Of a stretch of 64,000 bases of DNA, positions 21,062 to 32,335 are shown one piece after another. The translations under genes and the position numbers were made by a program. The stretch is from the NCBI GenBank assembly GCA_033807775.1, contig CM066312.1:25269696-25333695 (forward strand), given 5' to 3'. Origin of the DNA: Saussurea involucrata (lineage: Eukaryota > Streptophyta > Magnoliopsida > Asterales > Asteraceae). Within the stretch, counting starts at the first letter, position 1. Each line of letters opens with the position of its first letter. The notes below the pieces were generated by a model. The model was not told the origin of the DNA. It made no database searches and worked only from the letters and a program-made list of their open reading frames with translations.

Positions 21062-23087
21062 TGTAACAACCCGGATCCCAAGCATACAACAAGTAACATA
21101 TATTTCATAACGTCGTTACATAACAAAGATACATTATATAACAAATACGGTCTCGTAGTCTTTACAATCCAAAATAAGGTATTCCATTACAACTTTTCGC
21201 TAATTAAATACATTATATCTAATAACAATGTTGTAAATGCAAAACACATCATAGTCTTCAACATATAAGTCTTCCCAAAATCTATCCACTGATTATTTCT
21301 CTTACTTGCTCTTATCTGATCCACGCCCTGGAATACATATTTAAAACAAAATGAGGGTTAGACCTAATGGTCTAAGTGAGAAAATCCCCGTTTCTTTGAA
21401 AATCCTTTGCACACCACCATTCACATAATACAAACACAATTACCAGTTATGACTCAATCATCATGTATTTTCCCATCTCATTCTCTTGGCCATATTAGTT
21501 GGTTGCAAGCCAACTAATAAATTAACTTCGTTGTACGACAATTACAGCCAACAACGTTGTACGAATATTACAACCAACACACCTGTCCTAAGCCCGGCCA
21601 ACGTATTCTCGTATAGTAGAATACTCATGTTAATACAATATCTCAATATATTATATTACATACATAAACACATAAGCATACCATCTATCACATTCCCAAT
21701 CCACGCATATATGTATTCCAGTTTGAAAACATTTTGAAGTAAAACTCACCTGTTTGTTTATCAACACGTTTCCAAGCCTTCTTAACAGGTTCAGTCCTTT
21801 ACCCAGAATTCACAGGATCTGTAACAATCAGATACAATATCTTTTTACAAAATAGAACACATAAGACTTACTAAAGCTAAGAACTCTAGATAGCTCAATT
21901 CCTTCAAATGTTACCCCCAAGCTCGAACTTAAGTCTAGTCCATAGAATAGTCAGTTCTCATTCATTCCCTATCTAAGGGTTAACAAAATACAGGTTACTG
22001 GATACTCAAAAGTACCTAAACTCTCAAAATGATCAAATCAGCTAAAGTATTCCGGATACAATCAAAACTTTCCGGAAAACCCAAACTATCCGGACAACAC
22101 ATCTTTCCGGATAGCTCATTCAATCCGGATAGCATAACTTTCCGGACAACATGAATAATCCGGATAACACCCGGACACCAAAGCAATCCGGACACCATCC
22201 GGTATCTTAATTTAATCGGAAACTTAAGGAAAAGTAACTTACCCGGATACTTCGACTACCGGATACCTGCAAGGAAAACTACCGGACACCACTAAAAATC
22301 TACCGGACACTATCAAACAAACTACCCAGACACATTCATATTGTGTCCGGAAACTGCTGTCGGTTTGTTCCATTTTACCCAGAAATCGACAGAATTCAAG
22401 CCTAGACATGAAGTCAACAATTCTACTCCGATAGAAACCATCTACTAGCAAATACACACATAAATTGTAAAGGAACATACCTGAAATCACTTCCAAATAT
22501 ACCAAGTTTGAATCCCTAGCTTTCTTTTCTTCTTTTGCTTCCTTTCTTCTCAAACACACACACACACACTTACTGATTTTTAGTTTGTGAAATATCTTAG
22601 TAGTCCTAAGGGTAATATCTAACCATAATTACCATTTAGACCTTGAACTAATCAAAATGACTAAAACACCTTTAAACCTCTAAATTAACCAAACTTACCC
22701 TAAACCTTAAACCCGTTAGACTTATCAAAACGTTCTCCGAGCTTTTTCTCAAAACGACTCTGCTTTCACTTCAAGTTCACAGAATCTTAAATCGCTTCCA
22801 AGCATACCAAATTGAATCCCTAGCCTTTTATCTTCTTTTTTCTTCTTTTGGTCTCAAAACACACACACACACTACACACACTGATCTTTTGCTGATATGA
22901 AAATATCTGAATTCCTAAAAGGGTTATATCAAAACATAATTACCAATTTAGTCCTTAAGCTAATCACTAATAACTAAACCATCCTTAACTTATAAATTAA
23001 CCCAAATTTACCCTAAACATCAATTATAAAGTTAAATAAATTTAACGGAACTAACATTTAACTAACGAACTTACCTGGGGTATTACA
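21062..23087 (-). repeat. chromovirus 3' LTR
   Basis: 2026 bp. On the minus strand it starts TGTAATACCCCAGG and ends GATCCGGGTTGTTACA. A segment of about 300 bp is duplicated at the U3 end (about 22480-22780 and 22785-23087): both copies hold a CA repeat, a CT-rich stretch and a CATAATTACCA segment. A fragment of a related LTR at 36458-36938 has only one copy. Confidence 0.85.
22040..22350 (-). repeat. array of CCGGA motifs in the chromovirus LTR
   Basis: Roughly 17-20 CCGGA(T/C)A or TCCGGA words at irregular 12-25 bp spacing, for example ATCCGGATAGC, TTTCCGGACAAC and TACCGGACACC. This is a dense CpG cluster in otherwise AT-rich DNA. Confidence 0.8.
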
Positions 23088-23100
23088 TCATCTCCCCCTT
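23088..23100 (-). other. chromovirus polypurine tract
   Basis: On the minus strand AAGGGGGAGATGA directly before the LTR start TGTAATACC. Confidence 0.8.
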
Positions 23101-23125
23101 AAAAGAATTTCGTCCCGGAATTCGG

Positions 23126-24315
23126 TTAGGTAAAAAGATACGGGTACTTAGTTCTCATTTCTGATTCCGATTCCCAAGTAGCATCCTGACCCCTATGGTG
23201 TCGCCACTGAACCTTCACTTGTCTGATTTCCTTATACCGCAAAACCTTGACTTTATGGTCAACAATGGCTTCAGGTTCTTCCACATAATTCAACTTTTCA
23301 TCAACTTGTATGTCGGGTAGAGAAACTGCCTGATCCGGCGTAACCAAACACTTCCGAAAATTTGAAACATGAAAGGCATTATGGATTCTACTTAACTCTG
23401 GCGGAAGATCTAACATGTATGCTACTTCACCAATCCTTTCTGTAATTGCAAACGGTCCAATGTACCTCGGACTAAGTTTACCCTGCTTCCCAAATCGAAT
23501 AACTCCTTTCCAAGGCGAGACTTTTAACATTACAAAATCTCCAACTTGGTACTCTAACGGCTTTCGGCGTCGGTCGGCGTAGCTTTTCTGTCTGTCTTGA
23601 GCCACTTTCAATCTTTCCCGAATCTGAGTAATTTTATCCGCGGTTAACTGAACTATTTCTGGTCCCGCTAGTTGTTTCTCTCCCACTTCATTCCAACACA
23701 AAGGAGTTCGACATTTTCTACCATACAAAACTTCAAACGGTGCCGCTTGAATGCTGGAATGATAACTGTTATTGTAGGCAAATTCGATCAATGGTAAATG
23801 CTTATCCCACGATCCCCCAAAGTCAACAATGCAAGCCCGGATCATATCTTCTAATGTCTGAATCGTTCGTTCACTCTGACTGTCAGTTTGAGGATGATAT
23901 GTTGTGCTTAACTTTATCTGCGTCCCCATTTCGTTTTGAAAACTTCTCCAGAATCTTGAAGTAAAACGACTATCACGATCAGAAATGATCGAGATTGGAA
24001 CTCCATGTCGAGTTACTATTTCGTCAATGTACAATTTAGCTAATCGTTCCAATGAATCAGTTTCCTTTAACGGTAAAAGGTGTGCAGACTTCGTCAACCT
24101 GTCGACTATCACCCAAATAGAATCAAATCCCTTCGGAGTCCTTGGTAGCTTTGTGATGAAATCTGTAGTAATCTGATCCCATTTCCACATCGGTATTTCT
24201 AATCGTTGTAACTGACCAAACGACTTTTGATGTTCAATCTTTACCTTCTTACAAGTAGTACAACCTTCCACATGGCGCTGAATTGGAACAAACAATGATT
24301 TTGTTAATAAGGCAT
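23126..24315 (-). pseudogene. chromovirus integrase with chromodomain, N-terminally truncated
   Basis: The open frame covers the second half of the integrase zinc finger (CTTCKKVKIEHQ) and the catalytic core: TTDFI, ISDRDSRFTSRF and HPQTDSQSERTIQTLED supply the Asp, Asp and Glu. It continues through the GPFAITERIG region to a C-terminal chromodomain (about PEAIVDHKVKVLR to SEMRTKYP). The frame runs intact to the stop. RT, RNase H, protease and gag are absent. Chromodomains target integration to marked chromatin in this family. The first codons on the minus strand (above about 24300) belong to CopD. Confidence 0.88.
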
Positions 24316-26590
24316 TTTCAGAAGAAGTTCTACAAGAAGCCTGATTCAAACAATATGACGTATTCATCTAGTTCAAGAAACTTTGATCACAAAGATAGTT
24401 TTGAAGGGAAGAATAGAGTGAACAAGTTTGATGGAAAGAGAGATGAAGAAAGAAAGTTTGACGATAAAAGAGAGGATGGAAAGAAAAAGGTTGAGGAGAA
24501 GAAGATAACAGAGATACCTAAGTGTTACAATTTTGGCACGCCTGTTCATTACGCAAAGGATTGCCGCAAGAAAGTTGTTCGAAATTCAGACTACTATAAG
24601 ACCAAGATGTTGTTGGCTAAAGAAAAGGAATCTGACAAAGCTTTAATGGTAGAAGATGAATATTGGCTTGATTGTACAGATGATGAGGCTGATAAAGAGG
24701 AACAAGCTAACATGTGCTTCATGCGTGCTGATCAAAAAGATGATGTCTCTGATGAAGAAAGCAACCCAGAATGCGGATATGAGGTAAGCTCTAAATCTGA
24801 AAACTATTTTATGCGTCATATGAACACCATGAGGCTTGCACTTAGACTACTTCAAGGTCTAAGAAACAAATTAAAAACTAAAAAAGAAAACAACGCGAGT
24901 CTAAATCAAACTTTTCTTGACATAAACTTTGAAAAAGCCAAAAACAATGATCGGATCAAATATCTCGAAGGTCAAAAAGAAATGTTTGATGAGGACAAGC
25001 TGATTTTTAATCATCAAATATTTGAGATTGACAAGAAGGTCAAAGAGTTAGAAGAAAAGAAGAGTGAGAATGAAATATCTTTGAAGTATCTGAATAATTT
25101 AAACGCTGTTTTTTTAAAAGATAAAGGATTTGGAGACGAAGCTATATAAGAGAGGTCAATCTGGTTAGACTATTCATCTAAACAAACCGAAAGAATTTAA
25201 ATACTTCAATAAAAACTGGGGTATATGATATAACAATCCTAAATATTTGGCAAATGCAAATTCTTACGTTCCGACTCTTTATGAGTTTAAATTTTTAAAT
25301 CTTGCTAAATATTACACTGGTTGTGCTCTCAAATGGACCAACTCAGAGGAAATTGATAAGCTTGAAGAGATAAATAGGAACAATAGCACAAAAATGCAAC
25401 TTCCATTTTGTTATTCGAAAGAGAATAGAAAGTATGAAAAACCATCGAAAGTTTCATTATCAAATGACTATTTTGACATTTATTCCATTTCATCAAAAGG
25501 GAAAAACCGTTTAAAGCTAAGCGATATGTCACTCCATTGATTTTGGAATGCAAGACAATGGAACTTGAGGATAAATTAATTGAACAAAAGATTGTTTTTG
25601 AGATAGAGAAAGATTTTCTTTCAACTATTTACTCAAATAGTTTTAAAGAAGCTTTTATTGACCAAGAGATTTCTTTTGATATAGAAAAAATGTTATTTCA
25701 ACTGTTCTCTCTCATAACAAGGTGAATGTTGTTTCCAAACTTGGAGATATACATGAATCAACTGATTTGGATATATCTTCATGTAAGGCATTTATGGGAA
25801 ATTCAAAATTTGAAAGCAATGAATCTGAAAAAGATTTTGTCACACAATTTAAAGTTTTTGAAAATCCAACTTTCCTTGATAAATCAATTAACTATGATGG
25901 TGATTTTGTTTTTGAAATGAAAACCAAATCTGAGGTTTGTGAAGATGATAAAGTTTGTGATTTTGACTTCTCCGCAAAGCTTCCTGATTATAATGATTTT
26001 ATTTTAAAAGAGGAAGAATCTTTTAGCATTTTCTGTAAAGGTGGAAGTTCGAATACTAAACTGAATACTTCTGTGAATGACTATTATTCCAAGAATAAAT
26101 CTAAAAAGTCATCACAGAAAATGAAAAGAACTCGAACGCCAAAGAAGAGTAATTCTCATAATTCTAATTTTTTGATTCAAAATCTTCTAGTTTTTCAGAT
26201 GGGTTTGTAAAAAGAGTTGGAGTGAAGCAGGAATGGCGTGTCAAGCAAAAGTCATCTTTACCAGTCAAGCAATATGAGAAAAACATTTTTTCTACATTTA
26301 TAATAGAATCGGTTGTGAATAACAAACAAAACCTCGTAATTCCGTATAAGAGATATTCGAATAAGCAATTGATTCGATTTGCAAATGATGAATTGTGTTG
26401 TTTTGCTTGTGGTTGGGGTGATTTTACTGCTAAATCTGATTCATGCTGTTGTTTTAATTCTTCTTATATTCCACATATGCTTGCTAAAAAGAATTTTTCC
26501 AAGACAAAGAGACAACCTGCTTACAAAAAGGTGTCTAATGTAACTAACCCAAAAGGACCCATTTTCAAATGGGTACCTAAAAGTGCTTGA
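24316..26590 (+). pseudogene. CopD gag, disrupted
   Basis: A Lys/Glu-rich stretch leads to a damaged zinc knuckle CYNFGTPVHYAKDC, with Phe in place of the second Cys. Then come acidic and coiled-coil segments and further pieces at 25247-25540, 25537-25725 and 25722-26210. The final piece (26222-26590) has LIRFANDELCCFACGWGDF and ends in KGPIFKWVPKSA before TGA. The order matches copia Gag followed by protease. At least four frame breaks or stops are present. Confidence 0.75.
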
Positions 26591-26599
26591 TCTGATTAC

Positions 26600-28649
26600 T
26601 TGCAGACCAGTCATATATGGTACTTAAACTCTGGATGCTCTAAACATATGACTGGGAGGAAAGAGATTCTGATGAATTATAGAGAGAAAAATGGTGGACG
26701 CGTCAGATTTGGCAACGATCAGTTTTCGCCTATTCTGGAACCTGGGGTATGGTGATATTGTACAAGACAAACTTACGATAAAGAAAGTTAGTTACGTTCA
26801 GGGCTTAGGACACAATCTTTTCAGCATTGGTTAGTTTTGTGACAAAGATTTGGAAGTGAATTTCAAGGCAAAACGTTGTTGTGTATGAACCGAAGGAGGT
26901 AAAGAACTTTTGGTTGTTACAAGGAAGTCTAGTCTTTACACGATTAATCTGTCAAATGTTAAGTCTAAAGGTGATGTATGTCTTCTGTCGAAACTTCTAT
27001 TCAACAAAGTTGGCTGTGGCACAGGAGATTGTGTCATCTTAACTTTAGGTATATGCAGAAATTAGTTAAGGGTAAGTTAGTCCGTGGTCTTCCTTTGTTG
27101 AAGTTTGAAACGGAACACTTGTGTGGTGCTTGTGAGAAAGGGAAGATGAAAAGAGTTCCTCATAAGTCGAAGCCTGAACCAACCACAAAAAGAGTTTTGG
27201 AGTTATTACATGTTGATTTATGCGGACCGATGAAGATTCAGAGTATAAATGGTAAGAAATACGTGTTGGTGGTTGTTGATGACTATTCAAGATATACTTG
27301 GGTAAGGTTTCTTAGTTCAAAGGATGAAACTTCTGATCATCTCATCAACATCATCAAAGCAGCACAAAATAACTTGCAGATGTCAGTACAAATTGTTCGT
27401 TCAGATAATGGTACGGAGTTTAAAAATAGCATCTTGGGAGATTTCTACGAATCTAACGGGATTAGTCAACAATTATCTGCTGCCATAACACCTGACAGAA
27501 TGGTGTAGTGGAAAGGGCAATAGAACTTTAGTGGAAGTGGTGCGCACTATGCTGACTTATGCAGATCTACCTTTATTCTTATGGGCAGAAGTTGTGGCAA
27601 CTGCATGTTATACTCAGAAACGTTCAATTATTCATCGTTGGTTTGGCAAGACTCCATATGAGATTATGAACAACCGGAAACCAAACATTAAACATTTTCA
27701 TGTTTTCGGCTGTAGGTATTTTGTTGTTGAACGGCAAAAAAAATCTCAACAAGTTCAGTCCCCGACGAGGGTATTTTCATCGGATATTCTTTCTCCGCTA
27801 CATCATACAAATATTGAAAGTGTTAATGTTAAGTTTGATGAACCTGAAGTATTGGCTTCTGAACGTAACAGTTCAGGACCCGTGCTTACTGGAGTATTAG
27901 CTTATGGACACCTCAGTTCAGAACCTGTTCCAAACAAGAAAAATCAGAATCGACCCTCTACTTTTAATTCTCATTTATCTGATCTTGATGTTTTGTTTGA
28001 AAAATCTTACGATGAATATTTTGGTACTTATAATCATTCTTCGAATACTCTTAACAGGAACAAGGTTGCATCAACATCAAATTTCGCTGTAAATCAAAAT
28101 TCTAAACGTGGTGCAACTCAATCTATTCATGTTATCGAATCTACTCCTGTTAAAGAATCAGCAACGAACGCTACACAAGATCCTTCTCAAACATCTGAGG
28201 ATACTACTACTCCAACACAGACGGATATACCTTCATTTGAAGATACAATAGAACTTCAGCAACACTTAGAAACATCTGGAGAACAAGTTCATGTGAATGA
28301 TAATCCTCCAGAATCTCAATCTGTTGATGTTCTTGTTTATATACCTTCAGTTGGTGAAGAAATTCATGCAAATCTTGAGATTGTTCAATCATCTTACGCC
28401 CCACACCCACACTCGACGAAATGAACGAAAGCTCATCCTATTCATCAAATTATCGTTGATCCTTCTTCGTCTGTTAAAACAAGACCGGCTACTGCGAATG
28501 AGTGTCTGTTTGCGACCTTCCTAAGCAATTCGAAGAGCTGGATCAATTCGAAGCATTGAAAATATGACGCTTAGTACCTAGACCCAAGGACAAAAGTATC
28601 ATAGGTACCAAATGGGTATTCAATAATAAGAAAGACGAAGATGGCATAG
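26600..28649 (+). pseudogene. CopD pol, protease and integrase part
   Basis: After an acceptor-like GATTACTTGCAG the protease reads WYLNSGCSKHMTG, with Asn in place of the catalytic Asp. Integrase: LWHRRLCHLNF, CGACEKGK, LLHVDLCGP, VRSDNGTEFKNS, then a frame break near 27508. It continues to GCRYFV and a Ser/Glu-rich linker with the two hairpin repeats (27854-27943). The linker ends near 28424 (stop), with remnants of the RT N-terminus up to the Athila target site at 28645-28649. Confidence 0.85.
27854..27943 (+). repeat. two 45-nt hairpin repeats inside CopD pol
   Basis: Units start at 27854 and 27899, 45 nt apart, that is 15 codons. Unit 1 pairs TTCTGAAC with GTTCAGGA around loop GTAACA and is followed by CCCGTGCTT, the same pattern as the CopB units. 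Unit 2 keeps most of the stem (TTATGGAC/GTTCAGAA, one mismatch). In the protein they give ASERNSSGPVLTG and AYGHLSSEPVP. Confidence 0.7.
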
Positions 28650-29903
28650 TGATAACGCCACTTTTGGTGTTATTTCCGGCTCTGAAACCAATGAGATTGG
28701 CTTGTATTTAAGCAAAGAAGCGGGATTTTATGATCTATCTAGTGAGATATGCAGGTTTTCTAAAAGACAGCGTACATCGAGAAACGAAACTAAAAAGAGC
28801 CCAAAACGAGTCCAAAACGAAGCCAACGGAAGCCCGAGATCCAAACCCAAGACCCGTACCCGAACCATGAACTAAACCTGACCCGGAGAGCATAATACAA
28901 CACGCGCGACTTTCCACGCGACTTGAAAGTAGCGTGGAAGGCCGCGTAACCCTCTGTTCTAGCGTTTTTAAGCTGCTATTTTCCGGATTTTAGGTCATTC
29001 TGGATATCATTCGACACACAGCCCTCAGACGATGAACGACAGACGACTTGGGGTGATTTTGAGAGCTTTTTGGGAGCTTTTGGAGCCACGATAGAGGATC
29101 GATTGGAGCCACGTTCATCATCATATCTATCATGTTACCATTATCATGTTTACATACACGTTTTCATCTCTTTTTCTTGTGTTTGAATCCACCACCAACA
29201 TGAACTAATTTCTATATGTTGGGGATTGGAATGAATTTGATTTAAGCATATGAACATGTAACTTTAGACTTTTATCAGTTTTTCCTATATTAATGAAGCA
29301 TGTGATTTGGATTTTAATGCTTTTGTGAATTTGGCCAATTTACAATTGATTTGTTGTTTCTAATTAAGTTCGAGAGAATTAATTGTGACTAGAACTAGAA
29401 ATTGCATGCCTAAGGTGAGAAAGGGGATAGAGATATACCGGGTAAGCCTTGGTCCCGTTAAAATCTTGAGCTTAATGTATTTTGAATTCCATAGGTGAGA
29501 TCGAGAGATAAACTTGTGCTTTTCAAGATAAAACCCGTAGTTGCTCGAAAGAGAACAACGGTGATTTTTACAAGATTGGGTATTCATTATACGGAATAAC
29601 TGGTAACTGTTTTGAGTCAATTGTTTGTATGTGAAAGTCTTAGGATTTCCAACCCTCAATTGTTTTCTCTATCTGAAGTTCTTAAGTTGTTTACTGTTTG
29701 TGTGTTGATTTAGTTTTGTTTGCAATTAAGTAGTTTATAAACCAACCTCTCAAAGTTGCGACGTTCAGTTAATAGCAATTGTAGTAATTGTGATACTTAG
29801 TTCCTAGTTCATGTGGATTCGATACTCGTACTTCCGTAGGTATTACTTGATTTCGACACCGTACACTTGCGGTTAGATTTAGGGGGGTGATACCCGCCTA
29901 TCA
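28650..29903 (+). repeat. Athila 5' LTR
   Basis: 1254 bp, TGATAACGCC...CCGCCTATCA. The 3' LTR (34315-35599) is about 97 percent alike by eye but has about 30 extra bases near 34772-34810. Confidence 0.88.
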
Positions 29904-29909
29904 AGTTTT

Positions 29910-29927
29910 TGGCACCGTTGCCGGGGA
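29910..29927 (+). other. Athila primer binding site (Asp-tRNA type)
   Basis: TGGCACCGTTGCCGGGGA, one base from the usual Athila primer site TGGCGCCGTTGCCGGGGA, six bases after the LTR end. Confidence 0.8.
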
Positions 29928-30070
29928 ACTAGTTGCAACTGATAGCACTACCAGCTATAAGCGCTATTACATTGAACATTTTTATTTTTTTAATTTTATT
30001 TTATTTCATCACTTCAGTTTTTGGATTGCTAATTTCGGTTACTTTCCTTTTTAGGTACTAATTGGTTTAT

Positions 30071-31438
30071 GCCAAGGAAAACCCGAGGGGACGGAATCGA
30101 ACCACTCGATCCGGAGATTGAGAGAACCGCCCGTCGATTACGCAAGGAATCAAAAGCTTAACGACAACTGAAGATGGGTGACGAAGCACATCCCGAGAGA
30201 CGTCCTATGCGGTCGTTTGCCGACCCAAATGTGGCAGCCGCACGCATAGGGGTCCAACCTCCCGGTACTGCAGCAAACTCTTTTGAGATCAAGCCGAGTA
30301 CCATTGTGATGGTACAGCAGAATCAGTTCGGGGGAGCGCCAACTAAAGATTCCCATGCACATCTTCGCGCGTTTGAGAGGATTTGTAATACATTCAAGAT
30401 TAATGGGATGGAGGAAAATGCGATCGAACTGAGGTTATTCAGTTTCTCCCTAAAGGGTAGAGCTGAAATTTGGATAGAGGGCTTACCATCAGATCAGATC
30501 ACTACATGGGCAGACCTGAAAGCCGCATTCCTCCAGAAATTCTTCCCACCGGGAAGAACCGCGCAGTTAATGGCCGATATTACCCACTTCGCACAATGGG
30601 ATCAAGAGACCTTGTATGAAGTGTGGGAGAGATACAAAGACATGATCAAGAGGTGCCCTCATCATGGATTGCAAGGTTGGGTCATTATCCAAACCTTCTT
30701 TGGAGGCCTTCACCCACAGTTCAAAAATGATATCACTGCTGCAGCGGGTGGAGCCCTAATGGAGAAGACTTATGAAGAAGCTGTCGCCTTGATCGAGAAC
30801 TTGGCCGAACATAGCTTTTCTACTCCAAGATCAGCGGTTAGAAGAGTTGCTAGTGTTCAAGAATCGGATGAGCTGAAAGAAATAAAAGCTCAATTAGCTG
30901 CGATCACGAACCATCTGAAGGGAGGCAGTCCTCAAGAACCTGAACAGGTTCAGTTCTTACAAAATCGCAACAATCAGCCGAGGAACGACCCGTTCTCAAA
31001 CACCTACAATGAGGGGGGGAAGAAACACCCTAATTTTTCATGGAGTCAACCTCAAGGGCAACAACAATACGGTAACTCTTCTAACTTTTCTAATTCTTCT
31101 CAATCTTGCAATGTTTACCGTCCTCCAGGTTTCAACCAAAGGAGAGAAGGACAATCCGGGGAGAAGAAGCCGGGGCTGGAAGAGATGATGATGAAGTTCA
31201 TGACCACGATGGACAACACGGGTGAGAGTTAGCAAGCACGATTAATACGGTCAAGGCGGCAACCGATCAGAACACGACATCCATCAAGATCCTCGAAAGA
31301 CAAATGGGGCAAATTTCGAAAGCCTTACAACACCGAGCCCCCGGTACATTTCCGAGTCAGACTGAAACAAAGAACCGGGAAGAGTGTAATGCAATTTATC
31401 TTAGAAGTGGCAAGGAGCTGAATGGAGAGCCAATATGA
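30071..31438 (+). pseudogene. Athila gag
   Basis: An ATG at 30071 begins MPRKTRGDGIEPLDPEIER and runs to TAA near 30159. The main frame then starts at 30174 (MGDEAHPERR). It carries the retrotransposon gag domain (FSFSLKGRAEIWIEGLP, TTWADLKAAFLQKFFPPGR), residues about 60-200 of a 352-codon frame. A frameshift near 31230 moves the rest (ILERQMGQISKAL, NAIYLRSGKEL) to another frame ending TGA 31436-31438. It encodes capsid-like protein in intact relatives; this copy is broken at two places. Confidence 0.85.
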
Positions 31439-31492
31439 GAGCCTACATCAAAAGGAACCGATCCTAAAGAGAAAGAGGTTGAGATCATAGAA

Positions 31493-32335
31493 GTGACTGA
31501 GCTAGAAGCTAATGAGGATACGATTGATCGGGAGAAGCCGAAGGAAAAAGAGGTGACACCTCCATCGAAGCCAGTAGTGAAGCCGTTTGTACCACCACTA
31601 CCATTTCCGAATCGGGTAAGGGCGCATAAAGATGAGGAACAATTCAAGAAATTTATGGACATCTTCAAGAGATTGCACATCAATATTCCGTTTGCGGAAG
31701 CGCTAGCCCAAATGCCAACGTATCTCAAATTCATGAAGGAGAACTTATCCAAGAAGAGGAAGATTGAGGACCAAGCCACCATTGCACTTACTGAAGAGTG
31801 CAGCGCGATCATCCAGAACAAACTTCCCCCGAAGCTTAAAGATCCAGGGAGTTTTTCGATCCCTATTCAAATTGGGAATCATAATTTTAATAAAGTGTTG
31901 TGTGATTTAGGGGCGAGTATTAACTTGACGCCTCTATCTATTTTCAGGAAACTTGGCTTGGGAGAAGTGAAGCCGACGTACATGACACTTAAGCTCGCAG
32001 ATCGATCGATCGTGTACCCGTATGGAGTGGTAGAAGATGTGCTAATCAAGGTCGGCAAGTTCTACTTCCCAGTGGACTTCGTGGTACTAGACATCGATGA
32101 AGATATAGACGTTCCGATGATCTTGGGAAGATCTTTTCTGGCCACGAGTAGAGCTTTGATCGACATGGAGGAAGGAGAGATGACCCTGAGAGTCGGTGGT
32201 GAGAAAGCGGTATTCAAGATGTTCGAGAGTGGAAAGCATAGAGACGGAGCTGGTCAAGGAGAGCCAGATGTGGAAGAATCCGCAAAGAACCGCAAGTGTG
32301 GGGGATTCGATTCCGCGGACACCGAACCAAGTTGA
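31493..32335 (+). pseudogene. Athila gag C-terminus and aspartic protease
   Basis: 280 codons. FPNRVRAHKDEEQFKKFMDIFKR to about residue 100, then a retropepsin-like domain: CDLGASINLTPLS (the DLG active site usual in Athila), a VYPYGVVEDVLIKV strand and MILGRSFLATSRALID. The frame ends after the protease; no RT follows. It is connected to gag only through the frameshifted region around 31230-31490, which also has a stop at 31436. Confidence 0.85.

Larger units (their letters stand above)
21062..24300 (-). mobile_element. Ty3-gypsy chromovirus fragment (Tekay-like)
   Basis: On the minus strand: the integrase C-terminal part with chromodomain, a stop, a purine tract and a 2026-bp 3' LTR. Everything upstream of the integrase core is missing; CopD gag sequence begins near 24300 instead. 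Integrase plus chromodomain places it among chromoviruses. Assignment to Tekay rests on LTR length and general similarity and is tentative. The junctions with CopD look like deletion or illegitimate recombination because CopD has no LTR there. Confidence 0.8.

Noticed and set aside
29360..29659. 99-codon minus-strand frame repeated almost identically at 35056-35355
   Set aside because: The duplication is explained by the two Athila LTRs; no independent coding signal.
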